Assembly: GCA_902773835.1 (NCBI GenBank)
Contig: CACYFZ010000003.1
Coordinates: 1 to 64,000, forward strand
Reading direction: 5' to 3'
DNA length: 64,000 nt
From: an uncultured Eubacteriales bacterium
GTDB lineage: Bacteria; Bacillota; Clostridia; Peptostreptococcales; Anaerovoracaceae
The position numbers and the translations under genes are program-made. Positions 51,227 to 60,003 of this stretch are shown here, in pieces (positions within the stretch are counted from its first letter, which is position 1; each line of letters opens with the position of its first letter). The notes beneath the pieces were generated by a model, which had not been told where the DNA came from, did no database searches, and was given only the letters and a program-made list of their open reading frames with translations.

Positions 51227-51874
51227 ATGACATTTGAAACCATGTTATCAACTATGGCCAGCGGTATGCTGAAGACGGGTCTTATTTTCGTCCTGACCCT
51301 TATCGGCTCACTCCCGCTCGGCATGATAGTCGCACTTCTTCACAAATCAAGATTCTTTATTGTGAGGAAATTTATCAGTATATACATATCAATCATCAGA
51401 GGAACGCCTCTTATGCTGCAGCTTCTGGTCTGGTACTTCGGACCGTTTTATCTTTTCGGATGGAACATCGGAAACTGGAGATTCCCGGCGATAATAGTAG
51501 CGTTCGTAGTAAACTACGCAGCGTATTTCGCAGAGATCTATCGCGGAGGCATAGAATCGATTCCGCAGGGCCAGTATGAGGCAGCTCAGGTGCTCGGTTA
51601 TTCCAAATTCCAGACATTTATGAGAATCATACTTCCTCAGGTAGTAAAAATCATACTGCCGTCCGTAACCAATGAGGTAATAACCCTCGTAAAGGATACA
51701 TCCATGGCATTTACTCTGGCATATGCGGAAGTATTCTCACTGGCCAAGCAAATATCCGCATCTCAGTCTTCTTTCATGCCTTTCCTTATCGCCGGTGTTT
51801 TCTACTTCGTGGCAAACTACGTGGTGGAGTTCATCATGAAGCGTATCGAGAAATCCATGGACTACTATAAATAG
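51227..51874 (+). CDS. Polar amino-acid ABC transporter permease (HisM/GlnP type)
   Basis: 215 residues, five or so membrane segments. The family EAA loop is visible as QYEAAQVLGYSKFQTFMRIILPQ, and the N-terminal TM region carries YISIIRGTPLMLQLLVWYFG. It sits in the cytoplasmic membrane as a homodimer with two copies of the ATPase encoded 15 bases downstream. AAAGAGGA precedes the ATG. Confidence 0.94.
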   Translation: MTFETMLSTMASGMLKTGLIFVLTLIGSLPLGMIVALLHKSRFFIVRKFISIYISIIRGTPLMLQLLVWYFGPFYLFGWNIGNWRFPAIIVAFVVNYAAYFAEIYRGGIESIPQGQYEAAQVLGYSKFQTFMRIILPQVVKIILPSVTNEVITLVKDTSMAFTLAYAEVFSLAKQISASQSSFMPFLIAGVFYFVANYVVEFIMKRIEKSMDYYK

Positions 51875-51889
51875 AAAGGAGGCCGTAAT

Positions 51890-52648
51890 ATGATACTTGA
51901 AATGAACAACATACAAAAAGAATTTGACGGTCTCGAAGTTTTAAAAGACATAAGTTTCGGAGTGGACAGCGGAGAGGTTGTAAGCATCATCGGGCCTTCA
52001 GGCTCGGGTAAATCGACACTGCTTCGCTGTGCGACATTCCTCGAGACTATCGACGGCGGAGAGATAATATATATGGGAGATAAAGCTGCGCGCACCGGTG
52101 AGGACGGTAAAGCCGTGTACGCAGGTCCGCAGGAAATGAAGAAATTCAGAAGTTACTGTGGTCTTGTATTCCAGCAGTTCAATCTCTTCCCGCACTACAG
52201 CATTCTGAAAAACATCACCGATGCGCCGATAAAAGTGCAGGGCAAATCCAAAGATGAGGCGGAAGCGAATGCAAGGGAGCTTCTTAAAAAGATGGGAATA
52301 GAGGATAAGGCCGATGCGTACCCTTTCCAGCTTTCGGGAGGACAACAGCAGAGAGTTGCGATAGCAAGAGCGCTTGCCATGAAACCGGAGATACTCTTCT
52401 TTGATGAGCCGACATCCGCACTTGATCCCGAGCTTACGGGAGAAGTTCTGAAGGTTATTAAGCAGCTTGCCGATGAAAAGATGACGATGGTGGTCGTAAC
52501 CCACGAGATGCCTTTTGCAAAGGCGGTCAGCGACAGAGTCATCTTCATGGATGGCGGTGTAATAGTTGAGCAGGGAGCTCCAAAGGACGTGCTCGGAAAT
52601 CCGAGCGAAGAGAGAACTCAGCAATTCCTTAGGGTATTTGAAAGATAG
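51890..52648 (+). CDS. Polar amino-acid ABC transporter ATPase (GlnQ type)
   Basis: 252 residues. Walker [17 protein letters not shown]-loop [12 protein letters not shown], signature [16 protein letters not shown], Walker [16 protein letters not shown], and the switch His in [11 protein letters not shown] 20-residue-scale insertion before the Q-loop ([19 protein letters not shown]) is seen in clostridial members. AAAGGAGG precedes the ATG. Energises uptake with the two genes upstream. Confidence 0.95.
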   Translation: MILEMNNIQKEFDGLEVLKDISFGVDSGEVVSIIGPSGSGKSTLLRCATFLETIDGGEIIYMGDKAARTGEDGKAVYAGPQEMKKFRSYCGLVFQQFNLFPHYSILKNITDAPIKVQGKSKDEAEANARELLKKMGIEDKADAYPFQLSGGQQQRVAIARALAMKPEILFFDEPTSALDPELTGEVLKVIKQLADEKMTMVVVTHEMPFAKAVSDRVIFMDGGVIVEQGAPKDVLGNPSEERTQQFLRVFER

Positions 52649-52675
52649 GGACAGAGGGCATTTAAGCAATCAGTA

Positions 52676-53554
52676 ATGGATATAAAAGATATAAAGTATT
52701 CAATATTCGATCCGACCGGAAATACAACGGCTCTGGTGGAAACAAGAGTCGAAAATGAAAAACAGCCTGCTGTTGCGGAAGAGATAATGAAGATTCATCC
52801 GGAAGTGGAGCAGGTGGGCTTCGTTATTTTCGAGCCCGGAAGACCTGTTCCGGCTCTTCTCAGAATGGCCGGAGGGGAGTTCTGCGGAAATGCCACTATG
52901 AGTGCGGCAGCTCTTTATGCCATCAGGACCGGAGATGAGGCTGATGCCATACGTGTAAGGGTGAGCGGAGCGCCCAGGTCACTGGAGGTAAGGTTAAAAA
53001 AGAATCCGGAAGATTCATCGATGTTTGATGCGGGTGTGGAGATGCCTCCTGCTGTTTCGATAGAAAAGAGGGGCTTCAGCGCAGAAGGTATAAGCGAGGA
53101 TCTGCCTGTGGTAGACATGGGAGGAATCTCTCATATAGTCATCGAAAAGAACAGGAAGATGTACACGCTTAAGGATAATCCGAAAGCAGCGGAGCGAGCC
53201 GTTAAAGAATGGTGCGACAACCTGGGTGCAGACTGCCTCGGAATCATGTTTCTCTCAGGCAGCGGAGCAGCAAGCAAAGCGGATAAGAACCGCGAGACGA
53301 AGGTCGGCGTGGATATGAAAATGGAAACCGAGATGACACCGCTTGTATATGTGCCTGTGTCAGACACCATCTTCTGGGAGAATTCCTGTGCCAGCGGGTC
53401 TGCGGCAGTTGGAATGTATCTGTCGGATAAGTTCGGAGTGGCACTGGAAATAGAAATAAAAGAGCCTGCCGGAATACTGAAGGTAAAAAGCGATACTGCC
53501 GAAGGCATCACCTGGCTGTACGGCAGCACCAAACATACAAATTCATATAATTGA
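52676..53554 (+). CDS. DapF-fold amino-acid epimerase/racemase-like protein
   Basis: 292 residues of the diaminopimelate epimerase/PhzF superfamily. The two catalytic thiols of cofactor-independent racemases are placed as in DapF: C70 in GGEFCGNATMS and C238 in ENSCASGSAAVG. The context motifs differ from housekeeping DapF (ACGNGxR and GTGAxA), so a different amino acid is likely. Known DapF-like relatives include histidine racemases of the CntK and Fusobacterium types. It follows the amino-acid ABC transporter by 27 bases and ends in a strong terminator, so it probably acts on the imported amino acid. No dapA/B/D genes are nearby. The substrate is inferred only. Confidence 0.72.
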   Translation: MDIKDIKYSIFDPTGNTTALVETRVENEKQPAVAEEIMKIHPEVEQVGFVIFEPGRPVPALLRMAGGEFCGNATMSAAALYAIRTGDEADAIRVRVSGAPRSLEVRLKKNPEDSSMFDAGVEMPPAVSIEKRGFSAEGISEDLPVVDMGGISHIVIEKNRKMYTLKDNPKAAERAVKEWCDNLGADCLGIMFLSGSGAASKADKNRETKVGVDMKMETEMTPLVYVPVSDTIFWENSCASGSAAVGMYLSDKFGVALEIEIKEPAGILKVKSDTAEGITWLYGSTKHTNSYN

Positions 53555-53560
53555 GCACAT

Positions 53561-53596
53561 GAGCATATGGCTATCGCCCATATGCTCTATTTTATT
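53561..53596 (+). terminator. Terminator of the amino-acid transporter/racemase operon
   Basis: GAGCATATGG (53561-53570) and CCATATGCTC (53578-53587) form a perfect 10-base stem with a 7-base loop, followed by TATTTTATT. Confidence 0.85.
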
Positions 53597-53686
53597 GTTA
53601 TCAAGTTCAGTTTTATCTTTGTAGATCCCGTGTTTTGAGGTAGAATAATAGCGGAATTATTTTTTGGTGACGAAAAGAGATTAACA

Positions 53687-55306
53687 ATGGGTAAGATTTA
53701 TATTACAGGACACAGAAATCCGGATTTGGACAGCCTCTGCGCGGCCACCGCGTACGCCAATCTTAAAAACATGACGGATTCGGATAATAAATACATTCCG
53801 ATAAGGTGCAGTCATGTCTCCGACAGCGTCAGAAAGCAGATGGAGGTTATGGAGATAAGATTGCCGTTTTATAAAAGGGACGTTTATCCGAAAGTAAAGG
53901 ATGTAATGATGGAGCCGACAGCTCAGCTTCAGGCAGACGCTCCGATTTACGAACTTATCAAGACATACAGCACCGATAAGCCTTCGGTAGTTCCGATTTT
54001 TGACGGAGATAAATTCAAAGGACTTCTCAGCGTAGATGATATAACGAGCTGGTTTCTTGCCGACAATGCGGAAGAACTTCCGGTATACATATTCAATGTA
54101 AAAAGCGTGTGCGAGATTCTTAATGCCAAGGAGGTTCATAAGGGGAGCAGTGAAACGATAGAAGGTTCCATACTTATAGGTGCTGCCACTTTTGAATCAT
54201 TTAAAGATAATATTGATAAATACCCTAAGAGCATAGTCGTGATGGGTACCAGACCCGAGCATCTCGAGTATGCGGTTGAAAAGCAGGTACCTGCGATAAT
54301 TATAACTGCCGGGGGAGAAAAGCCCGCCGTAGACTTCAGCGGATACGAGGGAAGCGTTCTTATCACGGATTTCGGAACGGCCGAAGCGACCAGAAGATTG
54401 AGACTTGCAGAGTCGATAGAATCTATGATGGTAAGCGAGACTGAAACGATAGAGTCGGAAGATTTGTTCGTGGATGCCAAGGGCATCTTTATGACATCTC
54501 ACACCAGGGGACTTGCTGTCATGGACGACGGCGAGTTCAAGGGGTTTGTTACCAGGCGGTGCTTCTTGGAAACGCCGAAAAATGATGTAATCTTGGTAGA
54601 CCACAATGAGCCTGCGCAGAGTGTAAAAGGAATAGAAACCGCCAATGTAGTTGAGATAATAGACCACCACAGATTGGATGCGGTATCCACAACACTCCCT
54701 ATATTCATCGCGGCAGAGCCGCTCGGCAGCACCTGCACGATAGTTTATCAGCAGTATATGAGACACGGCATAATGCCTGATGAATACAACGCAAGAGTTC
54801 TGCTTACCGGGCTTATAGCGGATACCCTCATACTCAGGAGCCCGACGACTACGGCATCGGATATAAGCACAGCTGAGATGCTGGCTAGACTGGCAAAAAT
54901 TCCGAGCCTTGATGAGTTCGGAGAGAAGCTCTTCAGCATAACCGACAACCTCGCAACTCAGGATGCAGAGAAGATGATACTTTCAGACTTCAAGAAATAT
55001 GAGCAGGGCGGAGTGCGCATGGGCGTCGGCCAGTGCGAAGTTACGACTCTGAAAAATATAGACGAATATGCAGATCGCTACCTTGATACCCTCAAAGAGA
55101 TTGCCAAAGATCAGGACCTCGATTGGACACTTCTGATGGTAACGGACGTACTCAGAGAAAAGAGTATACTTCTCACATCTCAGTACAGGGCCAACAGAGA
55201 TCTGCCGTATGCAAAGATACGAGACTGCATGTACAGCATGCCGGGGGTTATGAGCAGAAAGAAGCAGCTGCTTCCGACGCTGCTCTCAGCTACGAATGCA
55301 GGATAG
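53687..55306 (+). CDS. ppaC: Manganese-dependent inorganic pyrophosphatase with CBS and DRTGG domains
   Basis: 539 residues, matching nucleotide-regulated family II pyrophosphatases of clostridia. The DHH catalytic part is split: GHRNPDLDSLCAA (H9, D13, D15 as Mn ligands) at the start, then an insert with a CBS domain (~70-130), a DRTGG-like domain (~150-250) and a second CBS domain (~250-305), then VDHNEPAQ, EIIDHHRLD and the DHHA2 domain ending in SRKKQLLP, where the Arg and Lys residues bind pyrophosphate. CBS domains normally sense AMP/ADP/diadenosine phosphates. A TAGAAT box (53641-53646) is a likely -10. It hydrolyses pyrophosphate made by the acyl-CoA ligases and other biosynthesis. 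Confidence 0.93.
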   Translation: MGKIYITGHRNPDLDSLCAATAYANLKNMTDSDNKYIPIRCSHVSDSVRKQMEVMEIRLPFYKRDVYPKVKDVMMEPTAQLQADAPIYELIKTYSTDKPSVVPIFDGDKFKGLLSVDDITSWFLADNAEELPVYIFNVKSVCEILNAKEVHKGSSETIEGSILIGAATFESFKDNIDKYPKSIVVMGTRPEHLEYAVEKQVPAIIITAGGEKPAVDFSGYEGSVLITDFGTAEATRRLRLAESIESMMVSETETIESEDLFVDAKGIFMTSHTRGLAVMDDGEFKGFVTRRCFLETPKNDVILVDHNEPAQSVKGIETANVVEIIDHHRLDAVSTTLPIFIAAEPLGSTCTIVYQQYMRHGIMPDEYNARVLLTGLIADTLILRSPTTTASDISTAEMLARLAKIPSLDEFGEKLFSITDNLATQDAEKMILSDFKKYEQGGVRMGVGQCEVTTLKNIDEYADRYLDTLKEIAKDQDLDWTLLMVTDVLREKSILLTSQYRANRDLPYAKIRDCMYSMPGVMSRKKQLLPTLLSATNAG

Positions 55307-55334
55307 AATTGGGACTTCAAAAGGAGGAATTAAA

Positions 55335-56510
55335 ATGGCAAGCATTGGTTATTACACACCGACAAAGGTGCTCTTCGGAAAAGAGGCAGAGAATCAGGTA
55401 GGAGAGGTGCTTAAGGCAGAAGGCGCCACTAAAGTTTTAGTTCACTTCGGAGCAGGATCTGTTAAGAAGAGCGGACTACTGGACAGAGTAGAAGCCAAGA
55501 TTAAGGAAGCCGGAATAGATTTTATCGAACTCGGCGGAGTTGTACCTAATCCGAGAGTTAGTCTGGTCCGCAAAGGCATTGAGATGTATAGGGATGAAGG
55601 CTGCGACTACATCCTTTCCGTCGGCGGAGGTTCCGTACTCGACAGCGCCAAAGCAATCGGATACGGAGTTTTCGGAGGCGGAGACGTTTGGGACTTTTAC
55701 TGCGGAAAGCGTATGCCGGAAGGAATAGCACCTATCGGATGTATTCTTACGCTTTCAGCAACGGGCTCTGAGATGAGTGATTCTTCGGTAATCACAAATG
55801 ATGAAACTGATCCTGTTTATAAGAGGGGATGCAATACAGACTTCGGAAGAGTAAAGTTCTCTCTGCTCAATCCTGAACTGACTTATACGGTTTCCGAGTA
55901 TCAGACTGCATCAGGTGCGGTTGATATAATGATGCATACTCTTGAAAGATTCTTCCATAGCGGACACGGTCTTGACTTCACAGACGATCTTGCATGCACT
56001 CTTCTGAAGGAAGTTATGAAATGGACTCCGGTGGCACTTTATAAGCCGGACGATTATGATGCCAGAGCTAACCTCATGTGGTGCGGCACTCTTTCGCATA
56101 ACGGCCTCATGGCCACGGGAAATGCTACTAAGGGAGACTGGGCTTGCCATCAGATTGAACATGAACTATCGGCAGAATATGATGTAGCACACGGAGCAGG
56201 TCTTGCTGCCATTTGGGGTTCTTGGGCTCGCTACGTTCTCGACACCGACAGAGAAAGATTCGTGAAACTCGGCGAGGGAGTGTTTGGGGAGAGCGATCCT
56301 ATCAAGGCCATAGAAAAATTCGAAGCATTCTTTAAGTCAATCAATATGCCGATTACCATTCAGGGCCTCGGACTCGATTTTGATGAGGCGGCATGCAGAA
56401 CGGCTGCTCGCGGAGTTACCTTCCAGGATGCACGCACAATCGGAGACTTCAAAGTTCTTAACACAGAAGATATATTCAATATCTACATGATGGCATCGGG
56501 CTTAAAATAA
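55335..56510 (+). CDS. Iron-containing alcohol dehydrogenase
   Basis: 391 residues of the group III Fe-dependent alcohol dehydrogenase family, close to clostridial butanol dehydrogenases (YqhD/BdhA-like). Start MASIGYYTPTKVLFGK, NAD(P) motif LSVGGGSVLDSAKAIGYG, metal ligands D/H in GAVDIMMHTLERFF and CHQIEHELSAEYDVAHGAGLA. The ATG at 55335 has an ideal AAGGAGG 7-8 bases upstream; the earlier in-frame ATG at 55296 overlaps the pyrophosphatase gene. It probably reduces aldehydes to alcohols with NAD(P)H to balance fermentation. It is followed by a very strong terminator. Confidence 0.92.
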   Translation: MASIGYYTPTKVLFGKEAENQVGEVLKAEGATKVLVHFGAGSVKKSGLLDRVEAKIKEAGIDFIELGGVVPNPRVSLVRKGIEMYRDEGCDYILSVGGGSVLDSAKAIGYGVFGGGDVWDFYCGKRMPEGIAPIGCILTLSATGSEMSDSSVITNDETDPVYKRGCNTDFGRVKFSLLNPELTYTVSEYQTASGAVDIMMHTLERFFHSGHGLDFTDDLACTLLKEVMKWTPVALYKPDDYDARANLMWCGTLSHNGLMATGNATKGDWACHQIEHELSAEYDVAHGAGLAAIWGSWARYVLDTDRERFVKLGEGVFGESDPIKAIEKFEAFFKSINMPITIQGLGLDFDEAACRTAARGVTFQDARTIGDFKVLNTEDIFNIYMMASGLK

Positions 56511-56544
56511 CAGATGTGTATATATTAATTGAGGTTATAAAGGC

Positions 56545-56583
56545 AGCGGACAAGATAGATTTAATCTATTTTGTCCGCTTTTT
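56545..56583 (+). terminator. Terminator of the alcohol dehydrogenase gene
   Basis: A 16-base stem, AGCGGACAAGATAGAT (56545-56560) with ATCTATTTTGTCCGCT (56564-56579), has one G-T pair, a 3-base loop and a T run. Confidence 0.95.
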
Positions 56584-56689
56584 CGCTGAGGGTAGAATTA
56601 GAGAAGGGATTAGGAGCAGCGCACTTTTGGGGCGCTTTTCTTGGTCCCGTCTCGTAGATGTTACTGGTTTTAACAAGGGAGATTATATT

Positions 56690-57958
56690 ATGGCTGATAA
56701 TCAACAAATGTGGAAAGATCTCGGCATGAACCTCGAGATGCATGACATGCTCTGCGAAGTACTTCCGGGAGCTATCGGTGACGTATTTATGTCTCAGGAG
56801 AACAGACCTGCAGCAATGGACTACTTCGACATGGTTCTTGCTGATGTACACGGCCTTCGCCCTGCCGAACTCGTGGAGTTCAGAAAAAACGGCGGAAAGG
56901 TATTCGGTACATTCTGTGCTTATGTACCTGATGAAGTTATCTTCGCAGCAGGCGGAATCGCAACAGGGCTTTGCGCAGGTTCTCAGTTCTGGGTACCGGG
57001 CGGCGAGAGATACCTTCCTGCCAACACTTGCCCGCTGATTAAGGCTATGCTGGGAGCAAGATTCGATAAGACTTGCCCGTTCTACAGACTGGCTGATGTG
57101 TATATCGGAGAGACGACATGCGACGGTAAGAAAAAGGCATATGAAATCTTGGGAACCGACGTGCCTCTGCACGTAATGGATCTGCCTCAGATGAAGAGAG
57201 AAAAGGATTATCTGAAGTGGGCTGACGAGATTAAGGATCTCATCGCAGTAGTGGAGAAGACAACCGGAAACAAGGTTACCGAAGAGAATCTTGCGGAAAA
57301 CATTAAGAAAATCAATGTTAAGAGAGCAGCTCTTGAAAGGCTGTACAAACTCAGAAGAAATGAGTGCGTTCCTATCTCAGGTACAGACACATTGCTCATC
57401 TCACAGATCGCATACTATGACGATCCTGAGAGATTTGCCACAATGGTTAATAAGCTCTGTGACGAGCTGGAACAGAGAGTTGCAGACGGCGTAAGCATTG
57501 CAGAAGGAAAGAAGAGAATCCTTATTACGGGTACTCCGATGGCTATTCCTAACTGGAAGCTGCACAACCTCGTTGAGACATCAGGCGGCGTAGTTGTATG
57601 CGAAGAGACCTGCACGGGTACAAGATACTTCGAGAACCAGGTTGACGAGAGCGGAAAGACTATGGACGAGATGATTCAGAACATCGCCAACAGATACATG
57701 GGCATTAACTGCGCATGCTTCACTCCTAATACTGCAAGAGCTGATGATGTTATCAGACTCGCTAAGGACAGCAAAGCTGACGGAGTTATCGATGTCAATC
57801 TCATGTTCTGCCAGACATACGATATCGAAGGCAGAAGCCTGGAAGAGAGACTCAAAGCTGAAGGAATTCCGTTCCTCGGACTTGAGACTGACTACACAGA
57901 CAATGATGCTCAGCAACTGAAGACCAGGATCGGCGCATTCATCGAAATGCTTGGATAA
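56690..57958 (+). CDS. Double-cubane-cluster reductase (HgdB/BcrC-like 2-hydroxyacyl-CoA dehydratase family)
   Basis: 422 residues in one subunit. Cysteines are spread as expected for [4Fe-4S]-carrying HgdB relatives: FGTFCAYVPDEV, TGLCAGSQFW, ANTCPLIKAM, FDKTCPFYRL, ETTCDGKKKAYE, CEETCTGTRYF and MFCQTYDIEG. Being a single-gene partner of its own activase (58302), without a second dehydratase subunit, it best fits the double-cubane reductase (DCCP) group, which uses ATP-driven electrons to reduce small molecules; the natural substrate of that group is unknown. I start at 56690 because AAGGGAG precedes it; the longer frame from 56516 runs through the terminator at 56545. A hydroxyacyl-CoA dehydratase role is less likely. 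Confidence 0.83.
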   Translation: MADNQQMWKDLGMNLEMHDMLCEVLPGAIGDVFMSQENRPAAMDYFDMVLADVHGLRPAELVEFRKNGGKVFGTFCAYVPDEVIFAAGGIATGLCAGSQFWVPGGERYLPANTCPLIKAMLGARFDKTCPFYRLADVYIGETTCDGKKKAYEILGTDVPLHVMDLPQMKREKDYLKWADEIKDLIAVVEKTTGNKVTEENLAENIKKINVKRAALERLYKLRRNECVPISGTDTLLISQIAYYDDPERFATMVNKLCDELEQRVADGVSIAEGKKRILITGTPMAIPNWKLHNLVETSGGVVVCEETCTGTRYFENQVDESGKTMDEMIQNIANRYMGINCACFTPNTARADDVIRLAKDSKADGVIDVNLMFCQTYDIEGRSLEERLKAEGIPFLGLETDYTDNDAQQLKTRIGAFIEMLG

Positions 57959-57988
57959 GATGAATTGTCTGTATTATCGTGATACAAT

Positions 57989-58020
57989 ACGGGGCGGAGA
58001 CATCCGCCCTGTATAGTTTT
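57989..58020 (+). terminator. Hairpin between the reductase and DUF3343 genes, possible partial terminator
   Basis: ACGGGGCGGA (57989-57998) and TCCGCCCTGT (58003-58012) form a 10-base stem with one G-T pair and a 4-base loop; after ATAG there are four T residues. It may set the ratio of reductase to activase rather than end transcription. Confidence 0.65.
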
Positions 58021-58045
58021 CATCTCGGATAAAAGTATTAATAAG

Positions 58046-58309
58046 ATGAGCGATTTTTTACACTACTACGTTTTGTTTCAGAATCATACGGACGCGACTG
58101 CGATGTACAGGAGTTTGAAATCTAAGGATATGTATGCGCAGATAAGCCCGACTCCGAGAGAGCTCTCAGTTTGCTGCGGGGTCTCGCTTCTCGTGAAGGG
58201 AGAAGACGTGGAAAGTATTAAGGAAATCGCTGAAGAAGAAGGCCTGGCATATCTTTCGATAAGCGGCCTAAATAATGAGTTTGATAATACGAGACACAAA
58301 TATGGCTAA
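58046..58309 (+). CDS. DUF3343 putative Se/S carrier-like protein (reductase-linked)
   Basis: 87 residues of the DUF3343 family, small ferredoxin-like-fold proteins suspected to carry sulfur or selenium. Family landmarks: YYVLFQNHTDATAMYRSLKS, then ISPTPRELSVCCGVSLLV, with a vicinal pair C43-C44 where a single Cys is typical, and the acidic helix EDVESIKEIAEEEGL. It overlaps the activase gene by 8 bases, tying it to the double-cubane reductase, so it may serve cluster assembly or sulfur delivery there. A second family member lies at 60649-60921. Confidence 0.8.
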   Translation: MSDFLHYYVLFQNHTDATAMYRSLKSKDMYAQISPTPRELSVCCGVSLLVKGEDVESIKEIAEEEGLAYLSISGLNNEFDNTRHKYG

Positions 58310-59069
58310 GAAATATATAGGAATCGATATAGGATCGACTGCATCTAAGGTATGCATCCTGGAAGAAGGAAAAGAAAACGTATATGAGGTGCTGCCTACG
58401 GGCTGGAACAGCAAGATCACTGCGGGAATCATCAGGGAAGAACTGGAAAAGAGATACGGTTCGCTGGACGATGCGGATGTCGTTGCTACAGGCTACGGTA
58501 GAATCAGCGTTGAGTATGCAGACAAGGTAATTACTGAAATTACCTGCCACGGCAGAGGAGGCTTTGAGATGATAGGCCGAGACTGCACAATTATTGACAT
58601 AGGCGGTCAGGATACTAAGTACATAAATGTAGTGAACGGAAAGCCCGTAGATTTTCTGATGAATGACAAATGCGCGGCAGGTACCGGAAAATTCATAGAA
58701 GTAATGGCCAACAGGCTCGGGCTTACCATCGAAGAATTATTTGAACTTGCGGAGGTGGGAAAGCCTATTGCCATAAGTTCACTCTGCACCGTATTCGCAG
58801 AGTCCGAGGTAATAAACTACATGGGAGAGGGCAGAAGCCGCGAGGATCTGGCTGCAGGAGTTATTGATTCCGTGGCACTTAAGGTTGCCACTTTGGTGCA
58901 GAGAAAGGAACTTCAGGATACCGTAATAATAACAGGCGGGTTCAGCAATAATGAATTTTTCGCATCGCTTCTTTCAAAGAAGCTCGGTAAAACAGCCACT
59001 GCCATGCCTGACGGCAGATATGCCGGTGCGTACGGAGCAGCACTGCTGGCCAAAGAAAAAAACAGATAA
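58302..59069 (+). CDS. ATP-dependent activase of the double-cubane reductase (HgdC-like)
   Basis: 255 residues of the ASKHA fold (BadF/BadG/BcrA/BcrD). ATP-binding segments IGIDIGSTASKVCIL and IIDIGGQDTKYI, then the cysteines that hold the inter-subunit [4Fe-4S] cluster: C124 in NDKCAAGTGKF and C162 in SSLCTVFAESE. The homodimer hydrolyses ATP to push one electron at very low potential into its partner, here the protein at 56690-57958. I chose the ATG at 58302 (MAKKYIGID); an earlier in-frame ATG at 58275 is deeper inside the DUF3343 gene. A terminator follows. Confidence 0.92.
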   Translation: MAKKYIGIDIGSTASKVCILEEGKENVYEVLPTGWNSKITAGIIREELEKRYGSLDDADVVATGYGRISVEYADKVITEITCHGRGGFEMIGRDCTIIDIGGQDTKYINVVNGKPVDFLMNDKCAAGTGKFIEVMANRLGLTIEELFELAEVGKPIAISSLCTVFAESEVINYMGEGRSREDLAAGVIDSVALKVATLVQRKELQDTVIITGGFSNNEFFASLLSKKLGKTATAMPDGRYAGAYGAALLAKEKNR

Positions 59070-59082
59070 AACCGTGATCAGC

Positions 59083-59110
59083 AAGCAGGTCTTAAGGGAC
59101 CTGCTTTTAT
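59083..59110 (+). terminator. Terminator of the reductase/activase operon
   Basis: AAGCAGGTC (59083-59091) and GACCTGCTT (59098-59106) form a perfect 9-base stem with a 6-base loop, followed by TTAT. Confidence 0.85.
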
Positions 59111-59151
59111 GATAGAATAAGAAAAAATCGGAGTGAGAAAAGGAGGTCGGT

Positions 59152-59889
59152 ATGAGCGAAGATATTAAAAAGCTGAAAGAGATAATTGACGGCAGCAATA
59201 ATATAGTTTTCTTCGGGGGCGCGGGTGTATCAACGGAAAGCGGCATTCCGGATTTCAGAAGTGCCAGCGGCCTCTATAATCAGGACCTCGGAAGAGAGGT
59301 TTCGCCGGAGGAGATGATTTCACACACTTTCTATGTGAACCATCCGGAGCAGTTTTTCGAATTCTACAGGGATAAGCTCATATATGAGGATGCAGAGCCG
59401 AACGATTGCCATAAAGCTCTCGCCAAGTTAGAAGAGATGGGTAAGGTGAAGGCCGTTGTCACTCAGAATATCGACGGGCTGCATCAGAAGGCCGGAAGCA
59501 AAGTCGTCTGGGAACTCCACGGATCCACTCTGAGAAACTATTGCGAAAAATGCGGAACTTTTTACGATCTCAGCAAGATTACGGGAACTGACGGAGTTCC
59601 GACTTGCGATAAATGCGGAGGCAGGGTAAAGCCTGATGTGGTGCTTTATGAAGAGGGACTGGACGATAATGTTATAAACGGAGCCGTGGATGCCATTTCA
59701 AAAGCCGATACTTTAATCGTCGGCGGAACGACTCTTATCGTATATCCGGCCGCAGGTCTCATTCACTACTTCAGAGGAAAGAATATCGTTCTGATAAATA
59801 TGAGTGCAACCAGCGCAGACGGCAATGCAGATCTCGTAATACGCGAACCTATCGGGGAAGTCTTTTCTGAAGTGATGAGGCTCTTTTAA
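59152..59889 (+). CDS. cobB: Sir2-family NAD-dependent protein deacylase
   Basis: 245 residues, cytoplasmic. NAD-binding GAGVSTESGIPDFRS (23-37), catalytic TQNIDGLHQKAG (Q105, N106, D108) and H123 in ELHGS, zinc ligands C131, C134, C152 and C155, and GGTTLIVYPAAGL in place of the usual GTSLxVxPA. It removes acetyl or longer acyl groups from lysines; in an organism making acetyl phosphate through Pta it would counter non-enzymatic acetylation. AGGAGGT precedes the ATG; TAGAAT (59113-59118) is a likely -10. An exact 8-base hairpin (59890-59908, loop TTT) follows its stop without a T run. Confidence 0.95.
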   Translation: MSEDIKKLKEIIDGSNNIVFFGGAGVSTESGIPDFRSASGLYNQDLGREVSPEEMISHTFYVNHPEQFFEFYRDKLIYEDAEPNDCHKALAKLEEMGKVKAVVTQNIDGLHQKAGSKVVWELHGSTLRNYCEKCGTFYDLSKITGTDGVPTCDKCGGRVKPDVVLYEEGLDDNVINGAVDAISKADTLIVGGTTLIVYPAAGLIHYFRGKNIVLINMSATSADGNADLVIREPIGEVFSEVMRLF

Positions 59890-60003
59890 CTATAGATTTT
59901 ATCTATAGGAGAAGAGGGCTAAAAGAGAGTATATTACTAATGTGAGATGTGTATAGGGGACGCATCTATAATAATACTCTTAATTAAATTCGGAGGAGAT
60001 AAT

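Noticed and set aside
56516..56689. N-terminal extension of the double-cubane reductase from an ATG at 56516
   Set aside because: It would translate through the alcohol dehydrogenase terminator; the ATG at 56690 has a proper ribosome site.
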